Notes under the pieces: generated by a model
Database searches by the model: none
The model's input: only the letters and a program-made list of their open reading frames with translations
Told to the model about the DNA's origin: nothing
Position numbers and translations under genes: made by a program
Assembly (NCBI RefSeq): GCF_002291145.1
Contig: NZ_NTGE01000140.1
Coordinates: 23,796-87,795 of the forward strand
Length of the DNA stretch: 64,000 nt
Origin: Streptomyces sp. SA15
Lineage (GTDB): Bacteria > Actinomycetota > Actinomycetes > Streptomycetales > Streptomycetaceae
Reading direction: 5' to 3'
Part shown: piece after piece, positions 57,200 to 64,000 of the stretch
Layout of the letters: each line of letters opens with the position of its first letter
Position numbering within the stretch: the first letter of the stretch is position 1

Positions 57200-59746
57200 A
57201 TGGACGACTGCATCCGAGTCAATGGCGCCCGTCTGCACAACCTCAAGAACGTCACCCTCTCCGTCCCCAAGAACAAGCTGGTAGTCCTGACCGGCCTCTC
57301 CGGCTCCGGCAAGTCCACACTCGCCTTCGACACCCTCCACCGGGAGGGCCAGCGGCAGTACATGGAGTCGCTGGGCATGGTCACCGGCCTCGTCAGCCGT
57401 CCGTCGGTGGACTCCATCACCGGCCTGTCCCCCTCCATCAGCGTCGACCAGCACCACACCAACCGCAGCCCGCGCTCCACGGTCGGCACGGTCACCGAGG
57501 TCTTCACCTATCTGCGGCTGCTGTGGTCGAGGATCGGGGTACGGCCGTGTCCGGGGTGCGGGAAGGAGATCCCGCCGTCGCACGCGTACGAGTACGACGA
57601 CGAGGGCGATGACGGCGGCGAGGGCGACGAGGGCTACGAACCCGGCGAGTCCGCCCCCTGCCCGCACTGCGGCACGCTCGTGCCCGAACTGGTGATGGGG
57701 TCCTTCTCCTTCAACAAGCCCGCCGGCGCCTGCCCGGCCTGCACCGGCCTCGGCGAGGTGTACCGGGCGGACATACGGCGACTGGTGGACGGCACCCGCT
57801 CGGTCGCCGAGGGCGCGGTGCTCGGCTGGCACCCGAAGCTCACCGAGCGGAACGTGCCGATCCTGCGGGCGGCGGCGGGCCACTACGGGTTCACCTTCGA
57901 CGCGGAGGCGCCGGTGGACGAACTCGACTCCGCCCAGCGGGACTTGCTCTTCTACGGCGTCGAAAGCCCAGAGTTCCGGAAGAGGTTCCCTGGGCTGGAG
58001 CCGCCCGGGACTGTCACCGGGGGCCGTTTCGAGGGGGTGGTGCCGGCGTTGATGCGGAGGTACGCCGAGCGCATCGAGGACGCCGAGTACCGGGAGCGGA
58101 CCGAGAAGCAGGCCCTGGTGAAGGAGGCCTGCGGGGAGTGCGAGGGCACGCGGCTGAGGCCGGAGAGCAGGGCGGTCACCGTGCACGACCTGACGATCGT
58201 CGGGGCGGCCCGCCTCCCGCTGGACGAACTGGCGCACTGGTTGGGCGGGTTGCGGGAGCGGGTCACCGAGGACGAGTGGCCGCTCGTGGAGCCCGTCGTC
58301 GCCGACCTGGAGGAGCGGGTACGGCGGCTGGTCGACGTCGGCGTCGGATACCTGACCCTGGACCAGTCGACGCCGAGCCTGTCGGCGGGCGAGACGCAGC
58401 GGCTGCGCCTGGCGGCCCTACTCGGCTCAGGCCTCACCGGTGTCCTCTACGTCCTCGACGAACCGACCATCGGACTGCACCCGGCGGACACCGCCCGCCT
58501 GATCGACGTCCTGCGCAGACTGCGCGACCTGGGCAACACGGTGCTGGTCATCGAACACGACCTGGATGTGCTGCGAGCGGCGGACCACGTCGTGGACGTC
58601 GGTCCGGGGGCGGGCCGGGACGGCGGCCGGATCGTGGCGGAGGGCACGCCGGGGGAGGTGGCCGGTGTGGAAGGCTCGGTGACGGGCGCGTATCTCTCGG
58701 GCAGGCTGCCGGCGCCGGTGTCGAAGGGACGGGGGAACGGCGACCGTGCACTGGTGATCCGCGGGGCCCGGGCCCACAACCTCAAGAACATCACCGTACG
58801 GATTCCACTCGGCCGCCTGGTCACGGTCACGGGGCCTTCGGGATCGGGCAAGTCGACGCTGCTGCTGGACATCCTCGACCGGGCGGCCCGGCGCCGCTTC
58901 TACGGGGCGGGGGAGTCGCCGGCGGAGCACGACGGCATCGACGGCTGGGAGCACCTGGGCAAGATCGTCACGATCGACCAGGAGCCGATCAGCCGACTGC
59001 CCCGGTCGAACGCGGCGACGTATTCGGAGGTGTTCACGCCGATCAGGGAGGTCTTCGCGGCGGCTTCGGGCGGCCGGCTCACCCCCGGCCACTTCTCCTT
59101 CAACGTTCCGGGCGGCGGCCGGTGCGAACGCTGCGAGGGCGCCGGTGTGTTGATGGTCCACATGCACTTCCTGCCGGCGGTGGAGGTACGGTGCCCGGCG
59201 TGCCGGGGCCGCCGCTTCCGGGGCGAGGTGCTGTCGGTGCGGTACGAGGGCCACGACATCGCCGAGGTGCTGGAGGCGACGGTGGCCGAGGCCCTGACGG
59301 TCTTCGCGGACGCCCCGCCGGTAGCGTCCCGGCTGCGCCGCATGGCGGACGTGGGCCTCGGCTACCTCCCGCTGGGCCAGCCGGCGACGACCCTGTCCGG
59401 AGGGGAGGCGCAACGCCTCAAGCTCGCGAAGGAGTTGGGGCGGAGGGCGGCGGGCCGCACGCTGTACTTGCTGGACGAACCGACAACGGGCCTGCACGCC
59501 GCAGACACGGCCCGCCTCCTCGCCGTACTCCAACGCCTGGTCGACGCGGGCCACTCTGTGCTGACCATCGAGCACAACGTAGACGTGATGCGTGCCTCGG
59601 ACTGGCTGATCGACCTGGGGCCGGAGGGTGGGGCGGCTGGGGGCTCAGTGATGGCGGAGGGGACGCCGGGGGAGGTGGCGGAGTTGGAGGCGGAGGCTTC
59701 TCGGACGGGGAGGTTTCTGTGGCCTGGGGGGAGGGGGGTGCAGTGA
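57200..59746 (+). CDS. UvrA-like ABC ATPase (resistance-type UvrA2/DrrC-like)
   Basis: 848 residues, about 100 shorter than housekeeping UvrA. Two ABC modules: Walker A LSGSGKST (32-40) and PSGSGKST (about 547-555), signatures SLSAGETQRLRLA and TLSGGEAQRLKLA, Walker B YVLDEPTIGLHP and YLLDEPTTGLHA. Zinc-type cysteine pairs (CPGC, CPHC; CPAC, CERC) are kept. The protein resembles UvrA paralogues near drug resistance genes. It is preceded by a double-HTH MerR regulator and followed by a non-coding palindrome. No uvrB or uvrC partner is nearby. Confidence 0.92.
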   Translation: MDDCIRVNGARLHNLKNVTLSVPKNKLVVLTGLSGSGKSTLAFDTLHREGQRQYMESLGMVTGLVSRPSVDSITGLSPSISVDQHHTNRSPRSTVGTVTEVFTYLRLLWSRIGVRPCPGCGKEIPPSHAYEYDDEGDDGGEGDEGYEPGESAPCPHCGTLVPELVMGSFSFNKPAGACPACTGLGEVYRADIRRLVDGTRSVAEGAVLGWHPKLTERNVPILRAAAGHYGFTFDAEAPVDELDSAQRDLLFYGVESPEFRKRFPGLEPPGTVTGGRFEGVVPALMRRYAERIEDAEYRERTEKQALVKEACGECEGTRLRPESRAVTVHDLTIVGAARLPLDELAHWLGGLRERVTEDEWPLVEPVVADLEERVRRLVDVGVGYLTLDQSTPSLSAGETQRLRLAALLGSGLTGVLYVLDEPTIGLHPADTARLIDVLRRLRDLGNTVLVIEHDLDVLRAADHVVDVGPGAGRDGGRIVAEGTPGEVAGVEGSVTGAYLSGRLPAPVSKGRGNGDRALVIRGARAHNLKNITVRIPLGRLVTVTGPSGSGKSTLLLDILDRAARRRFYGAGESPAEHDGIDGWEHLGKIVTIDQEPISRLPRSNAATYSEVFTPIREVFAAASGGRLTPGHFSFNVPGGGRCERCEGAGVLMVHMHFLPAVEVRCPACRGRRFRGEVLSVRYEGHDIAEVLEATVAEALTVFADAPPVASRLRRMADVGLGYLPLGQPATTLSGGEAQRLKLAKELGRRAAGRTLYLLDEPTTGLHAADTARLLAVLQRLVDAGHSVLTIEHNVDVMRASDWLIDLGPEGGAAGGSVMAEGTPGEVAELEAEASRTGRFLWPGGRGVQ

Positions 59747-59756
59747 ACGCTTGTTG

Positions 59757-60960
59757 ACGGGGTGGCCGTTGGGCCACTCGCTTCTTTGCCGGTGTCGTGC
59801 TTCCGCGACCCGAGTAAAGGGCGCTTCGCGTCGGCTACGCCGATGGCCCTGCGGGCCACCATTGACTCGGCTCGCTCCAGCACGGGTGAGAAGCGAGCGA
59901 GCGGCCCGGAGGAATGGGGGGCCAGGTGGGAGGACCTGGGGGTTGGCTGAGGGGCGGGCCGGGGTGAGGGGGGCGGTCGCGCCTCGCCTGCACGCCGGGT
60001 GGGCTTGGCGGCGATCGGTGAGTGGGGGCTGCGGCGGCGCGCTGGCTGGGTGGGGGCACGCCGGGCCCGCTCAGCGGCTTGCGTTGAGTGGGGGTGGGGG
60101 CACGCCGGGGCGGTTTGGCGGCTTGCGGTGAGGTGAGTGGTGAGGGCGCACCGGACCGGTGGGGGCACGCCGGGGCGGCTCAGCGGATGGCGGGCCGGTG
60201 GGGGGTCGGCGGTGCGCGGTGCGCGGGTGTGCGCATCAGCGGGCCGACCGGACCCTTCGGGCCGACTCAGCGGCTCACGGCAGACCGGCACTCCGGACAT
60301 ATCGGTCGCACGCCCAGTAATTGGCAGATCTGTTCCACTGGCACAGTCACCTGACCTTGGGTTTTCCCTCCAGAGGGTGGAACAGATCTGCCAATTACCG
60401 CTCGATCCACCCCTCTCGGGCTCCTCGTACTCCGGAAGCCCCTGGACGGGTCGCTCGCCCAAGCCGCTGAGCGGGCCCGGAGGGCCCGGCTGGCCCCGCC
60501 TCGCTGGCGCGTCCCGCGCCCCCACTCGCCGATCGCCGCTGAGTCGGCCTGGCGTGGCCCCGCCCTGCCGACCGCGCACCGCCACCGCCCACTCACCGCA
60601 GGCCGCTGAGTCGGCCTGGCGTGGCCCCGCCCTGCCGACCGCGCACCGCTACCACCCACCACCGATCGCCGCCTAGCCGGCCCGGCGTGCTGGCGAGGCG
60701 CGAGTGCGCCCCCGAACGCCGTTCACCCCGAGACCGACGTGAGGGCCCCCGACGTGGCCACCCGCTCTTTCCGGGCCGTCCGCTCGCTTCTTACCCGTGC
60801 TGGAGCGAGCCGAGTCAAGGGTCGGCCGCAGGCCGATCGCCGAAGGCGACGCGGAGTGGAGCGCAGCGGAACGCAGCGCCCTTGACTCGGCTCGCGGAAG
60901 CACGACACTGGCAAAGAAGCGGGCGGCCCCACGGCCACTTTCCAACTGGCGTGTGGATCA
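59757..60960. repeat. 1.2-kb imperfect palindrome (large inverted repeat)
   Basis: Reading inward from both ends gives the same sequence on opposite strands, centred at about 60357. Outer arms of roughly 160-200 bp (about 59760-59920 and 60770-60955) share GTGTCGTGCTTCCGCGA and GACTCGGCTCGCTCCAGCAC. Inner arms share GCGCCTCGCC, GGCGGCGATCGGTG and several ACGCCGG...CTCAGCGG units of about 75-90 bp. Many open frames occur on both strands but are mirror shadows; no gene is supported. Origin unknown. Confidence 0.8.
60318..60397. repeat. Central perfect 21-bp inverted repeat
   Basis: The arm at 60318-60338 (core AATTGGCAGATCTGTTCCAC) is exactly complementary to 60377-60397, with a 38-base loop. 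It is more AT-rich than its surroundings and forms the exact centre of the large palindrome. It could be a bidirectional terminator, a cruciform or a protein-binding site. Confidence 0.85.
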
Positions 60961-60982
60961 ACACCCCATGGGTGACGGCCAC

Positions 60983-61618
60983 TCACCCCTGCCTCTCCAG
61001 CACCGCGTAGTCCGCGAAGCTCCTGCGGTAGCGGGTGTGCCGGGTCTCCTGGGTGTGCTTGCGCTGCCACTCCTCGACCTCCGCCGGGTCGCCGCACCGG
61101 CCGGACGCGGCACCGCACTCGGCCTCGTCCCCCGACACACAGCGCGCCTCGTACTCCGGCTGGGCCGACGCGTCCTGCACGATCGAGTACGGCACGTAAC
61201 GGAAGATCCTGCGTCGGGCGGGCGGTGCCCCGTCGTGGTCCCGGCGTTGGTGCTGGCGCAGCAGTACGTTCGCGTCGGTCACCGCGCTGCCGTCGAAGGC
61301 GGCCTGCGCCTCCTCCCGCCGAGCGGCCAGTTCCTCGCACGTCGCGCAATCGGGCACCGGTACGGGCGGACGGGATACGTCATCCAGCTGACGTGACGTC
61401 GCCAGCCCTTCCCGGAAACGGTCGTTCAGCGCCTTCACCCCGGCACTCAGCCGTTCCTCCTGCGTCGCCGCACGGATCAGGGCCGGGTCCGCCTGCCACT
61501 CCCGTCCGCCGCCGATCGGCCGCAGCATCGCGTACGGGCCTGCCTTGTCCCGGTACTCACCCACCTTGCGCGTCTGTGGGTCGTAGACGATCGTTCCCGG
61601 TTCCAGCCGCTCAACCAT
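60983..61618 (-). CDS. Streptomyces protein with DUF7848-like C-terminus
   Basis: 211 residues. N-terminal part: VERLEPGTIVYDPQTRKVGEYRDKAGPYAMLRPIGGGREWQADPALIR. Middle: CATCEELAARREEAQAAF. C-terminal DUF7848-like segment: YSIVQDASAQPEYEARCVSGDEAECGAAS...RKHTQETRHTRYRRSFADYAVL. The CxxC and later cysteines suggest metal binding. Such proteins accompany XRE-DUF397 genes in Streptomyces, and one is divergent here. ATG 61618 has CGGGAG upstream; function unknown. Confidence 0.72.
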   Translation of the reverse strand: MVERLEPGTIVYDPQTRKVGEYRDKAGPYAMLRPIGGGREWQADPALIRAATQEERLSAGVKALNDRFREGLATSRQLDDVSRPPVPVPDCATCEELAARREEAQAAFDGSAVTDANVLLRQHQRRDHDGAPPARRRIFRYVPYSIVQDASAQPEYEARCVSGDEAECGAASGRCGDPAEVEEWQRKHTQETRHTRYRRSFADYAVLERQG

Positions 61619-61729
61619 GTCCAACTCCCGGCACCTTTCGTAACTCTGGGTGTATCGAGCGTCGCCCACGGGAATCGTCCGCATCAATGCTTCGGGCGTG
61701 CCACTGATCGACTGTCACAGGGGGAAGCG

Positions 61730-62686
61730 GTGAGCCGACGCAATGCCGAGGGGGGAGCGGGGGTCACCACGGCCGTCGTTTTCGGTGAGGTGCTGAAGCA
61801 CTTCCGCGAGGCCGCCATGCTCACGCAGGGGGCGCTGGCCAAGGAGATTCCGTGCGACCGGTCGCACGTGGCGCGGGTGGAGGCGGGTACGCGTGTCCCG
61901 CAGGACACCTTCGCCAAGAAGTGCGACGAGCTTCTCGGTACGGGTGGGGTGTTGATGCGGTTGTGGGGGCGCATCGACTGGTATCCGCAGGTGGAGCATC
62001 CGGATTGGTTCCGGCGGAGGGCCCAGATGGATGCGGTGGCGACCCAGCTCTACGAGTACCAGGTAATGGTCATTCCGGGTCTGTTGCAGGCGCCGGACTA
62101 CGCACGGGCCCTGCTTTCCCAGACAGCCAGCGGCGACGAAGTCGAGGAGCGGGTCCGGGCACGCTTGAGCCGACAGCAACGCTTCCTCGCCGACAATGGG
62201 CCGCTGTACGTCGCCGTACTGGACGAAAGCTGTCTGCGCCACATGGTGGGGAGCCCTGCCGTTATGCGCGACCAGTGCGCGCACTTGATGAGCATCGGAC
62301 GGCGTCCCAATATCCGCATTCAGGTCGCCCCGGCCGTCGCCGGAATCGTCCGCCCCACCACGTCCATGTCGCTGATCACGATGCCCGGTGGAGAGCGCTG
62401 GGTCTATTCGGAGTCGCTAAGCCGTGGCCACTTCAACAACGATCCGACCCTCTACGCACGCCACAGTCGAACTTATGATGTGCTCAGGGCTGACGCTCTG
62501 TCTGCCTCGGAGTCTGCCGCACTGATCGGCGAGGCGATGGAAGGGTACGGGCACGATGAACAGGCACGAGCTCAGCGCAACGACCTGGATCAAGAGCAGC
62601 TACAGCGGCAACGACGGCGGCAACTGCATAGAAGTCGCCCCCGGTTTCCCCACCGTCGTCCCCGTCCGAGACAGCAAAACCCCTGA
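61730..62686 (+). CDS. XRE-family regulator with DUF5753 domain
   Basis: 318 residues. HTH at about 18-75 (GEVLKHFREAAMLTQGALAKEIPCDRSHVARVEAGTRVP) and DUF5753 (YEYQVMVIPGLLQAPDYARALL, RQQRFLADNGPLYVAVLDESCLRHMVG, IQVAPAVAGIVRPTTSMSLITMPGGERWVYSES). GTG 61730 follows GGGGGAAGC. The normal family end (about SASESAALIGEAMEGY) is followed by about 45 Arg/Gln-rich residues reading through the DUF397 gene, an overlap of 131 bases. This looks like loss of the original stop. Confidence 0.9.
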   Translation: MSRRNAEGGAGVTTAVVFGEVLKHFREAAMLTQGALAKEIPCDRSHVARVEAGTRVPQDTFAKKCDELLGTGGVLMRLWGRIDWYPQVEHPDWFRRRAQMDAVATQLYEYQVMVIPGLLQAPDYARALLSQTASGDEVEERVRARLSRQQRFLADNGPLYVAVLDESCLRHMVGSPAVMRDQCAHLMSIGRRPNIRIQVAPAVAGIVRPTTSMSLITMPGGERWVYSESLSRGHFNNDPTLYARHSRTYDVLRADALSASESAALIGEAMEGYGHDEQARAQRNDLDQEQLQRQRRRQLHRSRPRFPHRRPRPRQQNP

Positions 62687-62747
62687 CGGCCCGATCCTCC
62701 TCATCACCCCCTCCGCCTGGTCGGCGTTCACGTCAACTCTCCGCTGA
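62556..62747 (+). CDS. DUF397 protein
   Basis: 63 residues: LSATTWIKSSYSGNDGGNCIEVAPGFPTVVPVRDSKTPDGPILLITPSAWSAFTSTLR, a textbook DUF397 protein. These small proteins pair with XRE-DUF5753 regulators (as BldB-like or toxin-antitoxin-like partners in Streptomyces). It starts inside the upstream XRE gene in another frame. Confidence 0.93.
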   Translation: MNRHELSATTWIKSSYSGNDGGNCIEVAPGFPTVVPVRDSKTPDGPILLITPSAWSAFTSTLR

Positions 62748-62815
62748 CCCGAAGCGGCTGCCCCCTATGCTGGGCGTGCCCGTAACAGGCAACGCACGCA
62801 CGCCAGGAGGCACTT

Positions 62816-64000
62816 GTGGCAGCGCTGGAGCCGGATGACCCGCGCTCCGTCGGGGACTACCGGTTACTGAGCCGGCTCGGTGCGGGTGGCATGGGCCGGG
62901 TCTTCCTCGGCCGTTCCCCGGGCGGGCGGCTCGTCGCGGTCAAGGTGGTGCACTCCGAGCTGGTGCGCAGGCCGGAGTTCCGGTCCCGTTTCCGGCGGGA
63001 GGTGCAGGCCGCCCGGCTGGTGAGCGGGGCGTTCACCGCGCCCGTCATCGACGCCGACCCGGAGGCGCCCCTGCCGTGGCTGGTCACCAGCTACATCGCC
63101 GGGCCGTCGTTGGAGCAGGCGGTCGTCGAGCAGGGTCCGATGGCCACGGGTGCGGTACTGGGGCTGGCGGCCGGTCTGGCCGAGGCGCTGATGTCGATCC
63201 ATGCCGTGAACCTCGTCCACCGCGACCTCAAGCCCTCCAACGTGCTGCTCGCCGAGGACGGACCGAGAGTCATCGACTTCGGCATCGTCCGCAGCGTCGA
63301 GGGCGACTCGATTACCAGGACCGGGCACATGGCCGGGTCGCCGGGGTTCATGTCCGCCGAGCAGGTCAGCGGCGACGAGATCACCCCGGCCAGTGACGTC
63401 TTCTGTCTGGGCGCGGTCCTGGCCTTCGCGGCGACCGGCGACAACCCGTTCGGAGGGGGACCGACCCCCGCCCTCCTCTACCGCGTCGTACACAACGAAC
63501 CCGACGTCGACGCCATCGCGGACCCGACCCTGCGCGCCCTGGTCAGCGCGTGTCTGGCGAAGGACCCCGGCCGCCGCCCCACGCCGCGCGAGATCCTCAC
63601 CCAGGTCGGCCTGGCCGGCGTCGAGAGCACGATGGCGCTGCGGCCCACCGTCCAGCGGCCGCACGCAGCCGAGACCACCCACACATCCGGTCCCGCTCCC
63701 GCAGCCACCCACCCGGCCTACCCGCCCACCGCGGTCCACCCGACGCACCCCGCCACGCAGCTGGACACCACCCAGCCACCGCCCCCAGGCGTACCGAGCC
63801 CGCCGACCGCCCCCGACGACGGACGCCGTAGCCCCCGCAACCGCCGCACCTTCCTGCTCTCCGGAGCCGGCGCGGTCGCCGCGATCGGCGTCGGCGCCGG
63901 CTTCTGGCTCAACCGGCCCGCATCCGACGACGAAGGCGACGAAGGCAACGCAGGCGAGGCCAGCGACAAGGACAAGGGCACCGGCGCCAGCACCTCCCCC
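62816..64000 (+). CDS. Serine/threonine protein kinase, PknB-like (3' end cut)
   Basis: 395 codons are in the window with no stop. GTG 62816 lies 6 bases after AGGAGG. Kinase domain: LGAGGMGRVFLG, catalytic-pair Lys43 (VAVKVV), HRDLKPSN (135-142), DFG (154-156), then MAGSPGFMSAEQ. After a Pro/Thr-rich linker is a membrane helix (RRTFLLSGAGAVAAIGVGAGFWL, about 342-364) leading outside. Codon 17 (62864-62866) is TTA, so expression should depend on bldA. Sensor domain is beyond the window. Confidence 0.93.
   Translation, partial: MAALEPDDPRSVGDYRLLSRLGAGGMGRVFLGRSPGGRLVAVKVVHSELVRRPEFRSRFRREVQAARLVSGAFTAPVIDADPEAPLPWLVTSYIAGPSLEQAVVEQGPMATGAVLGLAAGLAEALMSIHAVNLVHRDLKPSNVLLAEDGPRVIDFGIVRSVEGDSITRTGHMAGSPGFMSAEQVSGDEITPASDVFCLGAVLAFAATGDNPFGGGPTPALLYRVVHNEPDVDAIADPTLRALVSACLAKDPGRRPTPREILTQVGLAGVESTMALRPTVQRPHAAETTHTSGPAPAATHPAYPPTAVHPTHPATQLDTTQPPPPGVPSPPTAPDDGRRSPRNRRTFLLSGAGAVAAIGVGAGFWLNRPASDDEGDEGNAGEASDKDKGTGASTSP

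Noticed and set aside
59362..60585. A 407-codon open frame and several others in the palindrome
   Set aside because: Mirror frames appear on both strands because of the inverted repeat, and the composition is Pro/Arg/Ala-rich without family likeness.
1..64000. CRISPR arrays, rRNA and tRNA genes
   Set aside because: Repeats seen are direct tandem arrays without spacers. No tRNA T-arm/acceptor pattern or rRNA sequence was noticed, although a tRNA scan was not possible.

Overview
The window is a high-GC actinobacterial chromosome segment, almost certainly from a Streptomyces. Supporting signs are GTG starts, overlapping ATGA/GTGA junctions, GGAGG-type ribosome sites, a class I lysyl-tRNA synthetase, XRE-DUF5753/DUF397 pairs, a ResB/CcsB cytochrome c system, and rare TTA leucine codons of the type read by the bldA tRNA. 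Housekeeping genes (argS, lysS, hemL, ccdA-resB-ccsB) alternate with regulator-enzyme pairs and one large accessory system. No rRNA, tRNA, CRISPR array or insertion sequence was recognised.

Layout. 1-4.2 kb: end of an aminotransferase gene, a toxin-antitoxin pair whose toxin is frameshifted, a DUF4253 gene, two coupled membrane XRE genes (the first frameshifted) and a secreted peptidoglycan-binding protein. 4.2-12.8 kb: divergent argS/lysS, a DUF2637 membrane protein, two DUF3558 lipoproteins and rtcB. 12.8-21.4 kb: a solitary large serine integrase, an SDR with a coupled 48-residue membrane peptide, then small regulators beside their likely targets (MarR/YnfA, HxlR/quinone oxidoreductase, AraC, and a luciferase-like monooxygenase with its FMN reductase). 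21.4-23.7 kb: an OmpR-type two-component pair.

23.7-35.1 kb is the most unusual part. On the minus strand a tightly overlapping operon runs trypsin-like protease with EAD2 -> VMAP-C protein with EAD2 -> MoxR ATPase -> a 1612-residue vWA/NB-ARC/TPR fusion. Facing it on the plus strand is a small FxsA-like peptide gene coupled by GTGA to an HExxH (alpha-ketoglutarate type) peptide hydroxylase. A CU044_2847/Trypco1 gene is divergent from the peptide gene. This joins a VMAP-type NTPase-protease conflict system to a RiPP-like peptide and modifying enzyme, without the radical SAM maturase usual for FxSxx-COOH systems. Four of the seven genes carry in-frame TTA codons (five in total), which suggests bldA-dependent, developmentally timed expression.

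35.2-39.6 kb: an arsenic module (arsC, arsR, aquaglyceroporin) with a 22-bp tandem repeat array, an antitoxin-like gene fragment, a GyrB-like ATPase and a repeat-rich spacer. 39.6-47.5 kb: hemL with a coupled phosphatase, a deacetylase-like lipoprotein behind a long 5' hairpin, and a thioredoxin-CcdA-ResB-CcsB operon. 47.6-57 kb: SRPBCC protein, a coupled NTPase/solute-binding pair, a 2OG oxygenase-deaminase pair next to a PucR regulator, a transglutaminase-like protein, a CDP-alcohol phosphotransferase, and a double-HTH MerR divergent from a UvrA-like ABC ATPase. 59.75-60.96 kb is a 1.2-kb non-coding imperfect palindrome. The end holds a DUF7848-type protein, an XRE-DUF397 pair and the start of a Ser/Thr kinase.
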